A DNA stretch of 64,000 nucleotides from Bradyrhizobium rifense (lineage in GTDB: Bacteria; Pseudomonadota; Alphaproteobacteria; Rhizobiales; Xanthobacteraceae): positions 62,001 to 126,000 of the forward strand of contig NZ_VSSS01000016.1 in assembly GCF_008123425.1 (NCBI RefSeq), in the 5' to 3' direction. This document shows, one piece after another, positions 17,794-28,543 of this stretch (position 1 is the first letter of the stretch; each line of letters begins with the position of its first letter). The notes under the pieces were generated by a model that was not told the origin of the DNA, made no database searches, and saw only the letters and a program-made list of their open reading frames with translations. The position numbers and the translations under genes were made by a program.

Positions 17794-17868
17794 AAAGCGT
17801 AGCGTGCCACCATCTCTGCCGTGATTGCTGAGAGATGGTGGGCACGGCGCAAGCGCGCCTTTGCCCAC
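17794..17868. repeat. Palindromic intergenic repeat, copy A
   Basis: The outer arms read AAAGCGTAGCGTGCCACCAT and ATGGTGGGCACGGCGCAAGC...CTTTGCCCAC, forming a long imperfect hairpin. The reverse complement of 42813-42897 matches this element end to end apart from the loop, so both belong to one dispersed family. Confidence 0.8.
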
Positions 17869-17878
17869 GAGAGCGATG

Positions 17879-18301
17879 CTATTTCGCGAGCTTGGCGCGG
17901 TCCTTGAGGGGGATCACGAGCTTGAGGCCGGACCAGACATCGTCGACGGCGCAGATCTTGATATCGACGAGGCCGTTGGCGAGCGCGGTCTCGCGCACCA
18001 GCGCTTCGGTGACGTCGGTCGCGACGCCGGACGCTTTCTTCGGCCAGGATGCCCAGATCATCCCATCCGGCGCGATCGCCTTGCGATAGCCGCGCAGTTT
18101 TGCGGCGAGGCCTTTGGCCTCGGCTGCGAAGAGATGCACCATATCGAGCGGCGCCCTCGCGGTTTTAGCGATCGTCACATCGTCGGGCAGCTTGCCGACG
18201 AAATCGTCATAGGCAGTGGAGGAAAGACCGTCCACAAAAATACAAAAGCCCGGCTTGATGCCGAGCTTTTGCACTAATGGTTTGCCGGAGTAGCCGGCCA
18301 T
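17879..18301 (-). CDS. DUF3052 domain protein
   Basis: 140 residues, starting MAGYSGKPLVQKLGIKPG, the typical opening of the DUF3052 family; later DMVHLFAAEAKGLAAKL and MIWASWPKKASGV are also characteristic. The fold is predicted soluble and the function is unknown. The start lies 13 bp past the ftsH stop on the same strand, so it is probably read through from ftsH. A much longer overlapping frame reaching into ftsH is an artefact of high GC. Confidence 0.85.
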   Translation of the reverse strand: MAGYSGKPLVQKLGIKPGFCIFVDGLSSTAYDDFVGKLPDDVTIAKTARAPLDMVHLFAAEAKGLAAKLRGYRKAIAPDGMIWASWPKKASGVATDVTEALVRETALANGLVDIKICAVDDVWSGLKLVIPLKDRAKLAK

Positions 18302-18314
18302 AGGACGCCGGCGA

Positions 18315-20237
<1,923 letters not shown>

Positions 20238-20349
20238 CGATCTTCCTTCGTGGTCGCGCGGATCGCGGCCTGATCCTTGGGTCGTTATCTAGGGTCGTTG
20301 TTTGGGCAGTACGAGGAAATCCCCAAGGAATCCTCTCTGTTAGACGGAT

Positions 20350-20381
20350 ACAATTTAGGTGCCGCCCCGGTCGCTGCCAAG
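20350..20381 (-). promoter_or_regulatory. Possible RpoH-type promoter of ftsH
   Basis: On the minus strand CTTG is followed after 18 bases by CCTAAATTG, close to the alphaproteobacterial heat-shock consensus (CTTG, about 17 bases, CYTATNTNNG) but with mismatches in the -10 box. It lies about 115 bp before the ftsH ATG. ftsH is a heat-shock gene in many bacteria. Confidence 0.3.
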
Positions 20382-20387
20382 GGAACG

Positions 20388-20410
20388 AGATGGGACTATT
20401 TATCCCATCT
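20388..20410. repeat. Short inverted repeat upstream of ftsH
   Basis: AGATGGGA and TCCCATCT are perfect 8-bp arms around a seven-base AT loop. There is no T-run on either side, so a terminator is unlikely; it could be an operator or an RNA hairpin in the tilS-ftsH spacer. The rest of the 279-bp spacer shows no gene. Confidence 0.45.
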
Positions 20411-20516
20411 TAGAGCGATTCCCGCTGAAATAATGGCATCAAGGCCGGGGTTTTTCCTGCCTGGTTAAGGTGTCCTGACGGTGTCCGGCTGAAACGACCG
20501 GTGTCATGATCCGCCC

Positions 20517-21614
20517 TCATCCGCCCTTCAGGCCCCCTTTTTGGTTTGTTTGGGACCGCCGGACCGGCGCAGGCGCGATGTGGATACGCCCCCCGGCAAG
20601 GCTGATCAAGGCTCCCGCCAGGGTCTGCTTCAGGATGGCACGGCCATGTGCAGGCGCACGGGAGCGAGCCGCCGCGCCCTGATCGAACATGGCCTGATCG
20701 AGCGCGGCCAGCAGGGTCTCGACCTTGCCGAGTTCCGCCGGCCCCTCGTGCCCGAGCGCGTCAATGGCCCGCAGCAGGAGCCGCAGCCGGACTTCCTCCG
20801 GCAGGGTGGCGAAGGCTGCGGCCTCGAAACTACGAACGCCCGGCTGCGGCGCATCGCCGCGATCCCGCAAACGGAGGAAGCGCTCGGCGCCGTCGGTCAG
20901 CACTTCGACCGCCGCGTTCGCCCGGGCGAGCCGCGCCGACAGCCGGGCCAGCGTGCGGGCATCGCCGCCCTCGGCTGCGAGCTGCGGCAGCAGCACCCGC
21001 AACCGCGGCCGCGTGAAGGCCGCGTCGCGATTGGTGGGATCGTCGGCGAAGGCGATCCTGGCCCGCTTCAGAGTCGCGATGAGCTGCGATTTCGGCACGT
21101 CGAGCAACGGGCGCGCCAGCACGAGGCCGTCGCGTGTCGAAAGGCGCGCCATTGCCGAGAGACCTGCGATGCCGCTGCCGCGGAGCAGCCGCATCAACAG
21201 GGTCTCGGCCTGGTCGTCGCGGGTATGCGCTGTCAGCACATGGCTCGCGCCGGCTGAGCGCGCGGCCTGCGCAAGCAGGCGGTAGCGGGCTTCGCGCGCG
21301 GCGGCCGGCAATCCCGTTGCAGGCTTGGCGCCGCGCCAGCGCAGGGTCCGATGCGTCAATCCAAGTTCGGCCGCGAGCCGCTTGACCTCACGCGCCTCAC
21401 GCGCCGCCTCCGCCCGCAGGCCATGATCGACGGTGACGACGGTGAGCTCCGGGCCGCGCGCGAGGCCGCGCCGCCAGCGCGCGGCGAGCCACATCAGCGC
21501 GACCGAGTCGGGCCCGCCTGAGACCGCGAGCACCAGTGCCGGCGCAGCCTTCAGCTCGGCGAAGAGCTGCTTCGCCGCACGTGCGGAGATCGGAGAATTG
21601 TCGTCGTCTGACAT
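20517..21614 (-). CDS. tilS: tRNA(Ile)-lysidine synthase
   Basis: 365 residues. TilS converts C34 of the CAU-anticodon tRNA(Ile) to lysidine using ATP and lysine, so that it reads AUA. The PP-loop ATPase motif is VLAVSGGPDSVALMW near the N-terminus; VTVDHGLR and AHTRDDQAETLLMRLLRGSG are further conserved blocks. The ATG at 21614 (MSDDDNSPIS) is taken over a start five codons upstream. It follows cpoB by 83 bp and precedes ftsH, the common alphaproteobacterial order. Confidence 0.95.
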   Translation of the reverse strand: MSDDDNSPISARAAKQLFAELKAAPALVLAVSGGPDSVALMWLAARWRRGLARGPELTVVTVDHGLRAEAAREAREVKRLAAELGLTHRTLRWRGAKPATGLPAAAREARYRLLAQAARSAGASHVLTAHTRDDQAETLLMRLLRGSGIAGLSAMARLSTRDGLVLARPLLDVPKSQLIATLKRARIAFADDPTNRDAAFTRPRLRVLLPQLAAEGGDARTLARLSARLARANAAVEVLTDGAERFLRLRDRGDAPQPGVRSFEAAAFATLPEEVRLRLLLRAIDALGHEGPAELGKVETLLAALDQAMFDQGAAARSRAPAHGRAILKQTLAGALISLAGGRIHIAPAPVRRSQTNQKGGLKGG

Positions 21615-21697
21615 GACGCGGCCCAGCAATCGCCAGTGAATGGCGGGCGCAATTTTAGCGCAGCGCCATCCGCCTTGTCAGCGATCGCCGCCGCAGA

Positions 21698-22741
21698 TCA
21701 GCACTTTACCCGCTTCTGCTCGCGATCCACCGCGGCTTTGACGCCGGCGGACGCGCGCGGATATTTGCGGCCGACCTCGCCGAAGGCTGCGCAGGCGGCT
21801 TCCTTCTCCTTCAGCGCGGCGAGCGACTGGCCGAGCCGCAGCAGCGCATCCGGCGCCTTGGCCGATTTGTCATATTTGGTGGTGACGGCGAGGAAGGCCT
21901 CCGCCGAGTCGCGATATTGCTGGCGCTGGAAATAGCTTTCGCCGAGCCAGTATTGCGCGTCGCCAAGCAGTGGGTCGCTCGGATATTTCGCCGCAAAGCT
22001 CTTCATGGTCTGCTCGGCAAGCGCATAGTCCTTGCGCTGCATATAGCCGATGCCGAGATCGAACTCGTCGCGCGGCGTCGCCGAGGGCGGCAGCGTCGCG
22101 ACGCCGGCGCCGGCGGCCGGCGGCGGATAGCCCGACTGAGCCGGCGGATAGCCCGGCTGCGCAGGCGCTGCGGCCTGCGGATAGCGGCCGCCATTGTTGT
22201 TGAGGTCGAGCGGTTCGCCGGGGGCGCGGCCACCGGGCGCGCCGCCCTGAGCCCCCGCAGACATCGGTTGCTGACCGCCACCGAGTGCGCGCGGCGCGCC
22301 AGGCGCATTCGGAGTCTGGCTCGGGTCGAACGCATCGCCACGACGGCGCGTGCCGGGTGCGCCGGGACCCGGCTGCTCCTGAACGATCGGGGCGGGAGCA
22401 GCGATCTGCGGCTGCTCGTAATTCGGCTGCGCGGCCTGCTGCTGCGGAGGCTGCTGGCGATAGCCAGGGGCGACCTGAGCGGGCGGCACGGCCGCGACGC
22501 TGGGAGCCTGGCCGGGAGCCGCGCCTTGCGCGCCACCCTCGAGCTGTCGGATGCGATCCTCGAGCTGGCGGTTGCGAAATTGCAGCTCTTCGTTCTGGCC
22601 GGTGAGCTGGCGCAGCTGGTTCTCCAGCCGCTCGATCCGCATCTCGGGATCATCGTCCGACTGGGCGAATACGGGCGCGCACAAAGAGAGCAGCGTGGCG
22701 ATCGCCACGGTGCCGGTAATTGCCTTGAATCTGGATGACAT
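21698..22741 (-). CDS. cpoB: Cell division coordinator CpoB (YbgF), Tol-Pal system
   Basis: 347 residues. A signal peptide (ends APVFAQ) precedes a coiled-coil (MRIERLENQLRQLTGQNEEL), then about 120 residues of Pro/Gln/Gly-rich linker, and C-terminal TPR repeats (EQTMKSFAAKYPSDPLLGDA and following). In E. coli CpoB links Tol-Pal constriction with peptidoglycan synthesis in the periplasm. The linker is much longer than in E. coli (whole protein about 260 residues there). The start at 22741 (MSSRFKAITG) follows AGGG; two upstream starts would give an Arg-rich extension before the signal peptide. Confidence 0.92.
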   Translation of the reverse strand: MSSRFKAITGTVAIATLLSLCAPVFAQSDDDPEMRIERLENQLRQLTGQNEELQFRNRQLEDRIRQLEGGAQGAAPGQAPSVAAVPPAQVAPGYRQQPPQQQAAQPNYEQPQIAAPAPIVQEQPGPGAPGTRRRGDAFDPSQTPNAPGAPRALGGGQQPMSAGAQGGAPGGRAPGEPLDLNNNGGRYPQAAAPAQPGYPPAQSGYPPPAAGAGVATLPPSATPRDEFDLGIGYMQRKDYALAEQTMKSFAAKYPSDPLLGDAQYWLGESYFQRQQYRDSAEAFLAVTTKYDKSAKAPDALLRLGQSLAALKEKEAACAAFGEVGRKYPRASAGVKAAVDREQKRVKC

Positions 22742-22856
22742 CTTGCCCTGACGACGAAAACGAAATCTGCGACGGAACATGCGACGCGCCACACTTTGAA
22801 AGGCAGTACGCCAAAAATGTGGCTGGCACCACGGGGTTTCTGTCACAGATCGCTGA

Positions 22857-22886
22857 AACGAAAACCGGCGCCCGAGAGGGCGCCGG
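22857..22886 (-). terminator. Intrinsic terminator after pal
   Basis: On the minus strand a 9-bp GC stem (CCGGCGCCC with GGGCGCCGG, loop TCTC) is followed by TTTTCGTTTC. It lies 40 bp past the pal stop, before cpoB, so pal and cpoB may be partly uncoupled. Confidence 0.8.
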
Positions 22887-22926
22887 CATAATCGGTTTCT
22901 GAAGATGAACAGCGGCTGACTGAACG

Positions 22927-23415
22927 TCAGGAGCTCGCGTTCAGCACGGTCACAGCGCGACGGTTCTGCGACCAGCAGGAGATGTCGTTACACACGGCCA
23001 CCGGGCGCTCTTTGCCGTAGGAGATCGTGCGCATGCGGTTCGCATCGATACCGCGCGAGGCGAGGAACGAGCGCACCGACTGGGCGCGGCGGGCGCCGAG
23101 TGCGATGTTGTATTCGCGAGTGCCGCGCTCGTCGGCGTGACCTTCGATGGTGAAGGAGTAGCGCGGATAGGTCTGCAGCCACTGCGCCTGCTTCTCGAGG
23201 GTCACGATCGCCTGCGGGGTCAGATCGGTCTGGTCGCTCTCGAAGAACACGCGGTCGCCCACGTTCACCACGAAGTCCTGCTGGCTGCCCGGCGTCGCCG
23301 CGCTCGCGTTCGCATCCAGTCCCGCGTTCTGCTTGGCGCAGGCGCCCATCGACAGTGCGATGGCAACCACCGCGGCCAGCTTCAATCCCTGGAGGATACG
23401 CATAGGATATTTCAT
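22927..23415 (-). CDS. pal: Peptidoglycan-associated lipoprotein Pal
   Basis: 162 residues. The signal peptide ends at a lipobox (SMGAC, Cys about residue 25), so the protein is lipid-anchored in the outer membrane. The C-terminal OmpA-like domain binds peptidoglycan: VFFESDQTDLTPQA, FTIEGHADERGTREYNIALG and ARRAQSVRSFLASRGI. It works with TolB and the TolQRA motor in outer-membrane constriction. The ATG at 23415 follows GGAGG; the longer frame crosses a 20-bp palindrome and is rejected. The usual neighbour tolB is 3.7 kb away because two other genes intervene. Confidence 0.96.
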   Translation of the reverse strand: MKYPMRILQGLKLAAVVAIALSMGACAKQNAGLDANASAATPGSQQDFVVNVGDRVFFESDQTDLTPQAIVTLEKQAQWLQTYPRYSFTIEGHADERGTREYNIALGARRAQSVRSFLASRGIDANRMRTISYGKERPVAVCNDISCWSQNRRAVTVLNASS

Positions 23416-23481
23416 TCCGGAGCCTCCACGCTCACGTTCGTCCACTGCTGTCCGGTCTACAGGGGGTTGGTTAAGCGAACG

Positions 23482-23501
23482 TTCCGTCAACCTTGACGGA
23501 A
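23482..23501. promoter_or_regulatory. Perfect 20-bp palindrome upstream of pal, candidate operator
   Basis: TTCCGTCAA-CC-TTGACGGAA has 9-bp perfect arms and sits 67 bp upstream of the pal ATG. The right arm contains a TTGACG that could double as a -35 box. No T-run follows, so an operator is more likely than a terminator; the regulator is unknown. Confidence 0.45.
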
Positions 23502-23674
23502 CCTTGCCTCAGCCGGTCAAATGCCCCCAACCAGCGAAAAGCACCCGCCATGGTTAATGGGTTGTAAATGTGGCGCGAGGGTGAAGGCAAGCCGCGTTAG
23601 CCGGCAAAATCCCCGGCTCTGCTGGAATTTTGGGCCTTTGCGGGGACTTTGGCGGGAACCGGCGCGTCAGCCGA

Positions 23675-24400
23675 TCAGGCCACGGTGGCCGCCGGAACGA
23701 GCATAGGCCGGGACACAGCCTGGGTCTGGCCGGCACGATCGAACAGCATCCGTCGCTCGAAGGCGCTCGAGCGCATGATGGGAAAGCGCGTCAGGACCCG
23801 CTCGCGAAGCTTGGCGAAATCGGAGGCCATCAGGACCACCTGCCTCGAATGCCAGCCCGGGAACGGACGCGGCTCCGTGAGGGTCTCATGCAGGAAGATC
23901 CGGCGATAAAACGCCTGGTGATCCGTACGCACCATCGCAAGTCCGAGATCGGCATTAAAATGATCGCAGGCCAGATAGGCCAGCCGCAGCGTCAGATAAG
24001 GGAGCTCGTGAAATCGCTGGCTCTTGTCCGGATCTGCCGCAAAACGCGCGGGATCGACGAAAACCTCGCCTCGATCCAGGCGAGAGTTGAGAACATCGCC
24101 GAACAATTCCGTGGTGTAGGACATCCGCCATTCTGACGTCAGGACGTGGAGGCGGAGAGAACTGCAGAGTTCGCCGTCGAGATAGATTCCGAAGATCCAG
24201 GCGTTGGGTGCATCGTCGTACGTGTCGATGATCCGCTGAGACGCGTTCGGCGAGATCAGCCCGCCGTGCAGGTAGGCCCGGTAGCGCATCGCGTAGACCG
24301 CATCGCGATCCTCGGGGGTTTCGACGAGGCGATAATCGAGCCGGTCGAACAACCCTGCCCCTCGAATTTCGAGCGGCGCGCGCGGCTCGGCTGACTTCAT
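23675..24400 (-). CDS. FeeM-like N-acyl amino acid synthase / autoinducer-synthase-fold protein
   Basis: 241 residues. The fold-level pattern is that of FeeM and LuxI-type acyltransferases (GNAT superfamily): an early YRLVETPEDRDAVYAMRYRAYL block with conserved Arg/Tyr, then IFGIYLDGELCSSLRLHVL on the central strand, FVDPARFAADPDKS, and a late LGLAMVRTDHQAFYRRIFLHE. FeeM joins fatty acyl groups from acyl-ACP to amino acids; the same kind of reaction is inferred but the substrate is unknown. It lies behind a GGDEF-EAL gene on the same strand, and both interrupt the tolB-pal pair. Confidence 0.7.
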   Translation of the reverse strand: MKSAEPRAPLEIRGAGLFDRLDYRLVETPEDRDAVYAMRYRAYLHGGLISPNASQRIIDTYDDAPNAWIFGIYLDGELCSSLRLHVLTSEWRMSYTTELFGDVLNSRLDRGEVFVDPARFAADPDKSQRFHELPYLTLRLAYLACDHFNADLGLAMVRTDHQAFYRRIFLHETLTEPRPFPGWHSRQVVLMASDFAKLRERVLTRFPIMRSSAFERRMLFDRAGQTQAVSRPMLVPAATVA

Positions 24401-24568
24401 CTGATACTCCCGCCCTCGCGAGCAACTTCCGCGAGTATGGGCAAGATTAATGACTCCTTAACCGAATTGCAAAGGGTTCGAACTGTTAGGGTTAAGGATT
24501 ATGGCCCGCAAAAACCCGGGGAAACACAAGGAAATATTGAGGAAATGGCGACGGTCGGGAGCGCGACG

Positions 24569-26905
24569 CTAACCAAACGACCGCGACGAGATCGAGACGA
24601 TCTGAGCGTCTCCGAGACGGCGGCCATGCGAGGCGTCGAGCAACTGACGGATCCGGACGGCCGGAACCGGCCGGCTGAACAGGTAGCCCTGCCCTTCGGA
24701 GACGGTGCCGTCCGCGCTGACCAGCTCAAGCTGCTCGTTGGTCTCGATGCCCTCGACCACGACCGCCATGCCGAGGTCGGCGGACAGCCGCGCAACGCCG
24801 CGCAACAGCGTCAGCGGGCGGTCGGTGTCGATGCCCTCGAGGAAGGAGCGGTCGATCTTGACCTTCTGCATCGGGAAGTTGTGCAGATAGCTGAGGCTCG
24901 AATAGCCGGTGCCGAAATCGTCCAGCGAGATGCGCACGCCGAGCGCATGCAGCTGCGACAGGATGTCGTGGGTGAGCTGGGTGTTGCGCAGCAGCGAGGA
25001 TTCGGTGATCTCGATCTCCAGGCGGTGCGCCGGCAGGCCTGACACTTCGAGCGCGTAGCGGATCTCGCTCAGCACGTCGCGCTGGTGGAATTGCTGCGGC
25101 GAGAAGTTAACGGCGACGCTGACGCCCTCCGGCCACTTCATGCATTCCATGCAGGCGCGGCGCAGGATCCAGCGGCCGAGATCGACGATCAGGCCCATGT
25201 CCTCGGCGACCGGGATGATATCGACCGGCGAGACCGTGCCGCGCACCGGATGATTCCAGCGCAGCAGCGCTTCGCAGGTGCTGATCTTGCCGGACTTCAG
25301 ATTGACCAGCGGCTGGTAGAACAGCTCGAACTCCTCGTTGGCGAGCGCCTTGCGCAGGTCGAGCTCGAGGATGCGGCGGGCCTCGACGGTGGCCGCCATC
25401 TCGTCGCGGAAGAAGCAGAAGGTGCCGCGTCCGTCGGCCTTGGCGCGGTAGAGCGCCATGTCGGCATTCTTGAGCAGCGTGTCGGCGCTGACGCCCTCCG
25501 GCGAGGTCAGCGCGATGCCGACGCTGGCACCGATCTCGACCAGGTGATTGTCGATCCGGTAGCGCTCGCTCAGGCGCTCGACGATGCGGCGGGAAAGGCT
25601 CGCGGCATCCTCGGCCGCGTTGATGTTCTGCTGGAACACGACGAACTCGTCGCCGCCGAAGCGGGCGACGAAATCCTCGGGCCGCAGCATCTCGCGCAGG
25701 CGGTTGGCCACCGCACAGAGGAGCTGGTCGCCGCAGGGATGGCCGAGCGTGTCGTTGACCTGCTTGAACTGGTCGAGGTCGACGAACAGCAGCGCGGAGA
25801 GCCGGTCGGAATGACGCGAGGCTGCCAGCAGGGATTCGATCTCGTTGCGGAAATGGACGCGGTTGGGGAGCGCCGTCAATTCGTCGTAACGGGCAAGATG
25901 GGTGATCTTTTCCTCGGCATTGCGCCGCTCGGTCACGTCCTCGAGCAGCAGCACCGCGCCGCCGTCGGCCATCGGCTGGACCGTCCAGGACAATGACCGG
26001 TTTCTCTCCGCGTCGGGATCGACGGTCACGATCTCGTTCGCATGCGAATTCTCGATCTCGGTGACGATCATCTCGCCGCTCGCGGCCGAGATGGAGCCGG
26101 AGCTGACGCACGCGGCCAGGATGTCACGCGCGCAGATGCCGTTCCTGGCGAGATCGTCGGGGAGGTCCAGCATCTCGCTGAACCGGTGATTCATCACCGC
26201 GAGCTGCCTGTCGACGCGGAACATGCACAGACCGTGCGGCATGTTGTTCAGGGCGGTATCGAACTGGCCGGCGAGCGCGGCTTCGCGCTCACGGGCGACA
26301 ACGGCGCGCATGAATATTCTGTGCAGGTTGGCCGAGAGCTGCATGATCGCCAGCAGGAATGCGGCGCTCACGACGGACATGGCGATGTAGTAGGGCGTGC
26401 CCCACGACGCCAGCGCGATGACGGCGGGACCGAACATGAGGCCGGCCTGCAGATGGTAGATCGATGGCCGCCCGTAAGCTCGTCCGGCGCCTCCCCCGAC
26501 GATCCCGGTGGTGATGGAGAGCGCGATCATGTGGACGACGGCGTCGTCAGTGCTCACCAGAGCGAGCGCGCACCATGTTCCAATGGCAGCGGCCTGGATC
26601 AGCGCGCCCGTCAGATAGCGCCTTTGCCAGACCACAGCCTCTTCGGCGGTCAGGGTCGCTTTGCGCGGCAGGAAGCGCCGCAGATCGAACAACCGGAGAG
26701 CTCCGGCCAGGATGATCAGCGCCACGGTGGCCCAGGTCAGAGTTTGTCCGGTCCTCAGCGCCGTGATGGCGGCGCCGATCGCGACGAAGACGATACCCGC
26801 AAACAGCGGACCGGGTGCTTCGAACAGGGAATCATTCAGCGCCGCCGACACCGGGGGCGCGGCCTGTCCTCGATCGGATTTTCCGGTCTGGCTTGCGAAC
26901 TGCAT
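24569..26905 (-). CDS. Membrane-bound GGDEF-EAL c-di-GMP enzyme with PAS domain
   Basis: 778 residues. Five or six hydrophobic segments fill about residues 35-195. A PAS-like domain (ALNNMPHGLCMFRVDRQLAV) follows at about 225-340. The GGDEF domain has an intact ARFGGDEFVVF active site and the RPED I-site five residues before it, so c-di-GMP synthesis with product inhibition is possible. The EAL domain has CEALLRWNHP, EITESSLLRN, DDFGTGYSSL and KIDRSFL, so phosphodiesterase activity also looks intact. Net direction cannot be told. It lies 168 bp upstream of the FeeM-like gene. Confidence 0.95.
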   Translation of the reverse strand: MQFASQTGKSDRGQAAPPVSAALNDSLFEAPGPLFAGIVFVAIGAAITALRTGQTLTWATVALIILAGALRLFDLRRFLPRKATLTAEEAVVWQRRYLTGALIQAAAIGTWCALALVSTDDAVVHMIALSITTGIVGGGAGRAYGRPSIYHLQAGLMFGPAVIALASWGTPYYIAMSVVSAAFLLAIMQLSANLHRIFMRAVVAREREAALAGQFDTALNNMPHGLCMFRVDRQLAVMNHRFSEMLDLPDDLARNGICARDILAACVSSGSISAASGEMIVTEIENSHANEIVTVDPDAERNRSLSWTVQPMADGGAVLLLEDVTERRNAEEKITHLARYDELTALPNRVHFRNEIESLLAASRHSDRLSALLFVDLDQFKQVNDTLGHPCGDQLLCAVANRLREMLRPEDFVARFGGDEFVVFQQNINAAEDAASLSRRIVERLSERYRIDNHLVEIGASVGIALTSPEGVSADTLLKNADMALYRAKADGRGTFCFFRDEMAATVEARRILELDLRKALANEEFELFYQPLVNLKSGKISTCEALLRWNHPVRGTVSPVDIIPVAEDMGLIVDLGRWILRRACMECMKWPEGVSVAVNFSPQQFHQRDVLSEIRYALEVSGLPAHRLEIEITESSLLRNTQLTHDILSQLHALGVRISLDDFGTGYSSLSYLHNFPMQKVKIDRSFLEGIDTDRPLTLLRGVARLSADLGMAVVVEGIETNEQLELVSADGTVSEGQGYLFSRPVPAVRIRQLLDASHGRRLGDAQIVSISSRSFG

Positions 26906-27117
26906 CTTCGTTTGTACGCGCGTCCTGTTTGGCGCGTACTTTTACCCACACCAGATGAAGCCTTTCTGAGGGAACATCGTTAAAGTCGAGTTGTTTTTCG
27001 GCAATAGCGAAACTGTTTCTGCTGAGATATCAAGCAACTAGGCAAGCCTTGCCGGGCGCAAGGTGAAGGAAAGCTTGCCGCGCATGCAGAAACCCGAAAA
27101 ATCGGCGCTTTTTTTTC

Positions 27118-27148
27118 GAAAAAACATCGCGCGTTGCAAACGCGCGAT
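27118..27148 (-). terminator. Intrinsic terminator after tolB
   Basis: On the minus strand ATCGCGCGTT and AACGCGCGAT form a perfect 10-bp stem with a three-base loop, followed by GTTTTTTC. It begins four bases past the tolB stop and closes the tolQRAB unit. Confidence 0.9.
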
Positions 27149-27152
27149 CGAC

Positions 27153-28520
27153 CTATTGGCCCGCGGTCGCGGACAGCAGCGGCGACCACGCCGGATCGGA
27201 GGCGAAGCCCGGCGTCGGCACCTTCAACTCGTTGCGGCCGGAGATGTCGACGGAGAACAGCGACGGTCCGCCATTGCCACCGGGATCGCGGAAGAACATC
27301 AGCACGCGGCCGTTCGGCGAGAAGGTCGGGCCCTCATTGTGATAGCCGGAGGTGAGGAGCCGCTCGCCGGAGCCGTCCGGCTTCATGACGCCGATCGAGA
27401 ACTGCCCGCCGCCCTGCCGGGTGAAGGCGATGTAATCGCCTCGCGGCGACCACACCGGTGTCGAATAGGTGGCGTTGTTGTCGTCCTTGGAGAAGGAGAT
27501 GCGCTGCGCCTGTCCGCCGCCCGCCGCCATCACATAGATCTGCGACCTGCCGCCGCGGTCGGACTCGAAACAGATGCGGGTGCCGTCCGGCGAGTAGGAC
27601 GGAGACGTGTCGATCGCCGGCGTGTCGGTGAGGCGCGTGGTCGAGCGCGAGCGCAAATCCATCACGAACAGGTTGGAATTGCCGCCCTGCTGCAAGCTCA
27701 TGATGACGCGCTGACCGTCCGGCGAGAAGCGCGGCGCAAAGGTCATGCCCGGGAAATTGCCGACGATCTCGCGCTGGCCGGTCTCGATGTTGAAGAGATA
27801 GACCTTCGGATCGCCCTGCCCGAACTCCATATAGGTGATCTCTTGCGAGTTCGGCGAGAAGCGCGGCGTCAGCACGAGGTCGGCGCCGCGGGTCAGGTAG
27901 CGCACGTTGGCGCCGTCCTGGTCCATCATCGCCAGCCGCTTGACACGGCGCTCCTTCGGCCCGGTCTCGTCGACGAACACGACGCGGCTGTCGAAATAGC
28001 CCTTTTCGCCTGTCATCTGCTCGTAGATCTGGTCGGAGATGATGTGGGCGATGCGGCGCCAATATTCCGGCGAGGTGAAATATTGCTGGCCGGCGAGCTG
28101 CTGGCCGGTGACCACGTCCCACAGGCGGAATTCGGCCTTGAGCCGGCCGTCCGGCTGCCTCGTCATACGGCCTGTGACGAGGGCCTGCGCGTTGAGCGTC
28201 TTCCAGTTCTGGAATTGCGGCGCGACGTCGATGTTGCTGATGCGCTCGATGAAGGCGGCCTGGTCGATCGGGGCAAACAGGCCCGAGCGCTTCAGATTGT
28301 TGGTGATGACTTGCGTAACGCCGTTGCTGACATCGCCGTCGGCGGGCGAGCCCGGCACGAAATTGGTGATCGCGATCGGAATCGGACGAAACTCCGTAGG
28401 ATCGATGCGGAGCCGCCCCTGCGGCTGCTGCGCGAAGGCGCGTCCGCCTCCGAGCATCGCGAGCCCCGATCCGGTCAGGGTCATGAAGCGGCGGCGATTC
28501 ATCGATCGAACGTCATTCAT
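27153..28520 (-). CDS. tolB: Tol-Pal system protein TolB
   Basis: About 455 residues. The N-terminal domain ([33 protein letters not shown]) and a six-bladed beta-propeller of repeated FSPDG/YSPDG and R-F motifs match TolB, the periplasmic partner of Pal and TolA. The signal sequence is unusual in having [11 protein letters not shown], a twin-arginine-like motif. The ATG at 28520 (MNDVRS) is preferred; a GTG at 28547 overlapping the tolA stop and an ATG at 28502 are alternatives. A terminator follows directly. Confidence 0.95.
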   Translation of the reverse strand: MNDVRSMNRRRFMTLTGSGLAMLGGGRAFAQQPQGRLRIDPTEFRPIPIAITNFVPGSPADGDVSNGVTQVITNNLKRSGLFAPIDQAAFIERISNIDVAPQFQNWKTLNAQALVTGRMTRQPDGRLKAEFRLWDVVTGQQLAGQQYFTSPEYWRRIAHIISDQIYEQMTGEKGYFDSRVVFVDETGPKERRVKRLAMMDQDGANVRYLTRGADLVLTPRFSPNSQEITYMEFGQGDPKVYLFNIETGQREIVGNFPGMTFAPRFSPDGQRVIMSLQQGGNSNLFVMDLRSRSTTRLTDTPAIDTSPSYSPDGTRICFESDRGGRSQIYVMAAGGGQAQRISFSKDDNNATYSTPVWSPRGDYIAFTRQGGGQFSIGVMKPDGSGERLLTSGYHNEGPTFSPNGRVLMFFRDPGGNGGPSLFSVDISGRNELKVPTPGFASDPAWSPLLSATAGQ

Positions 28521-28543
28521 CGGAAAATTCTTTTGTTCGGATG

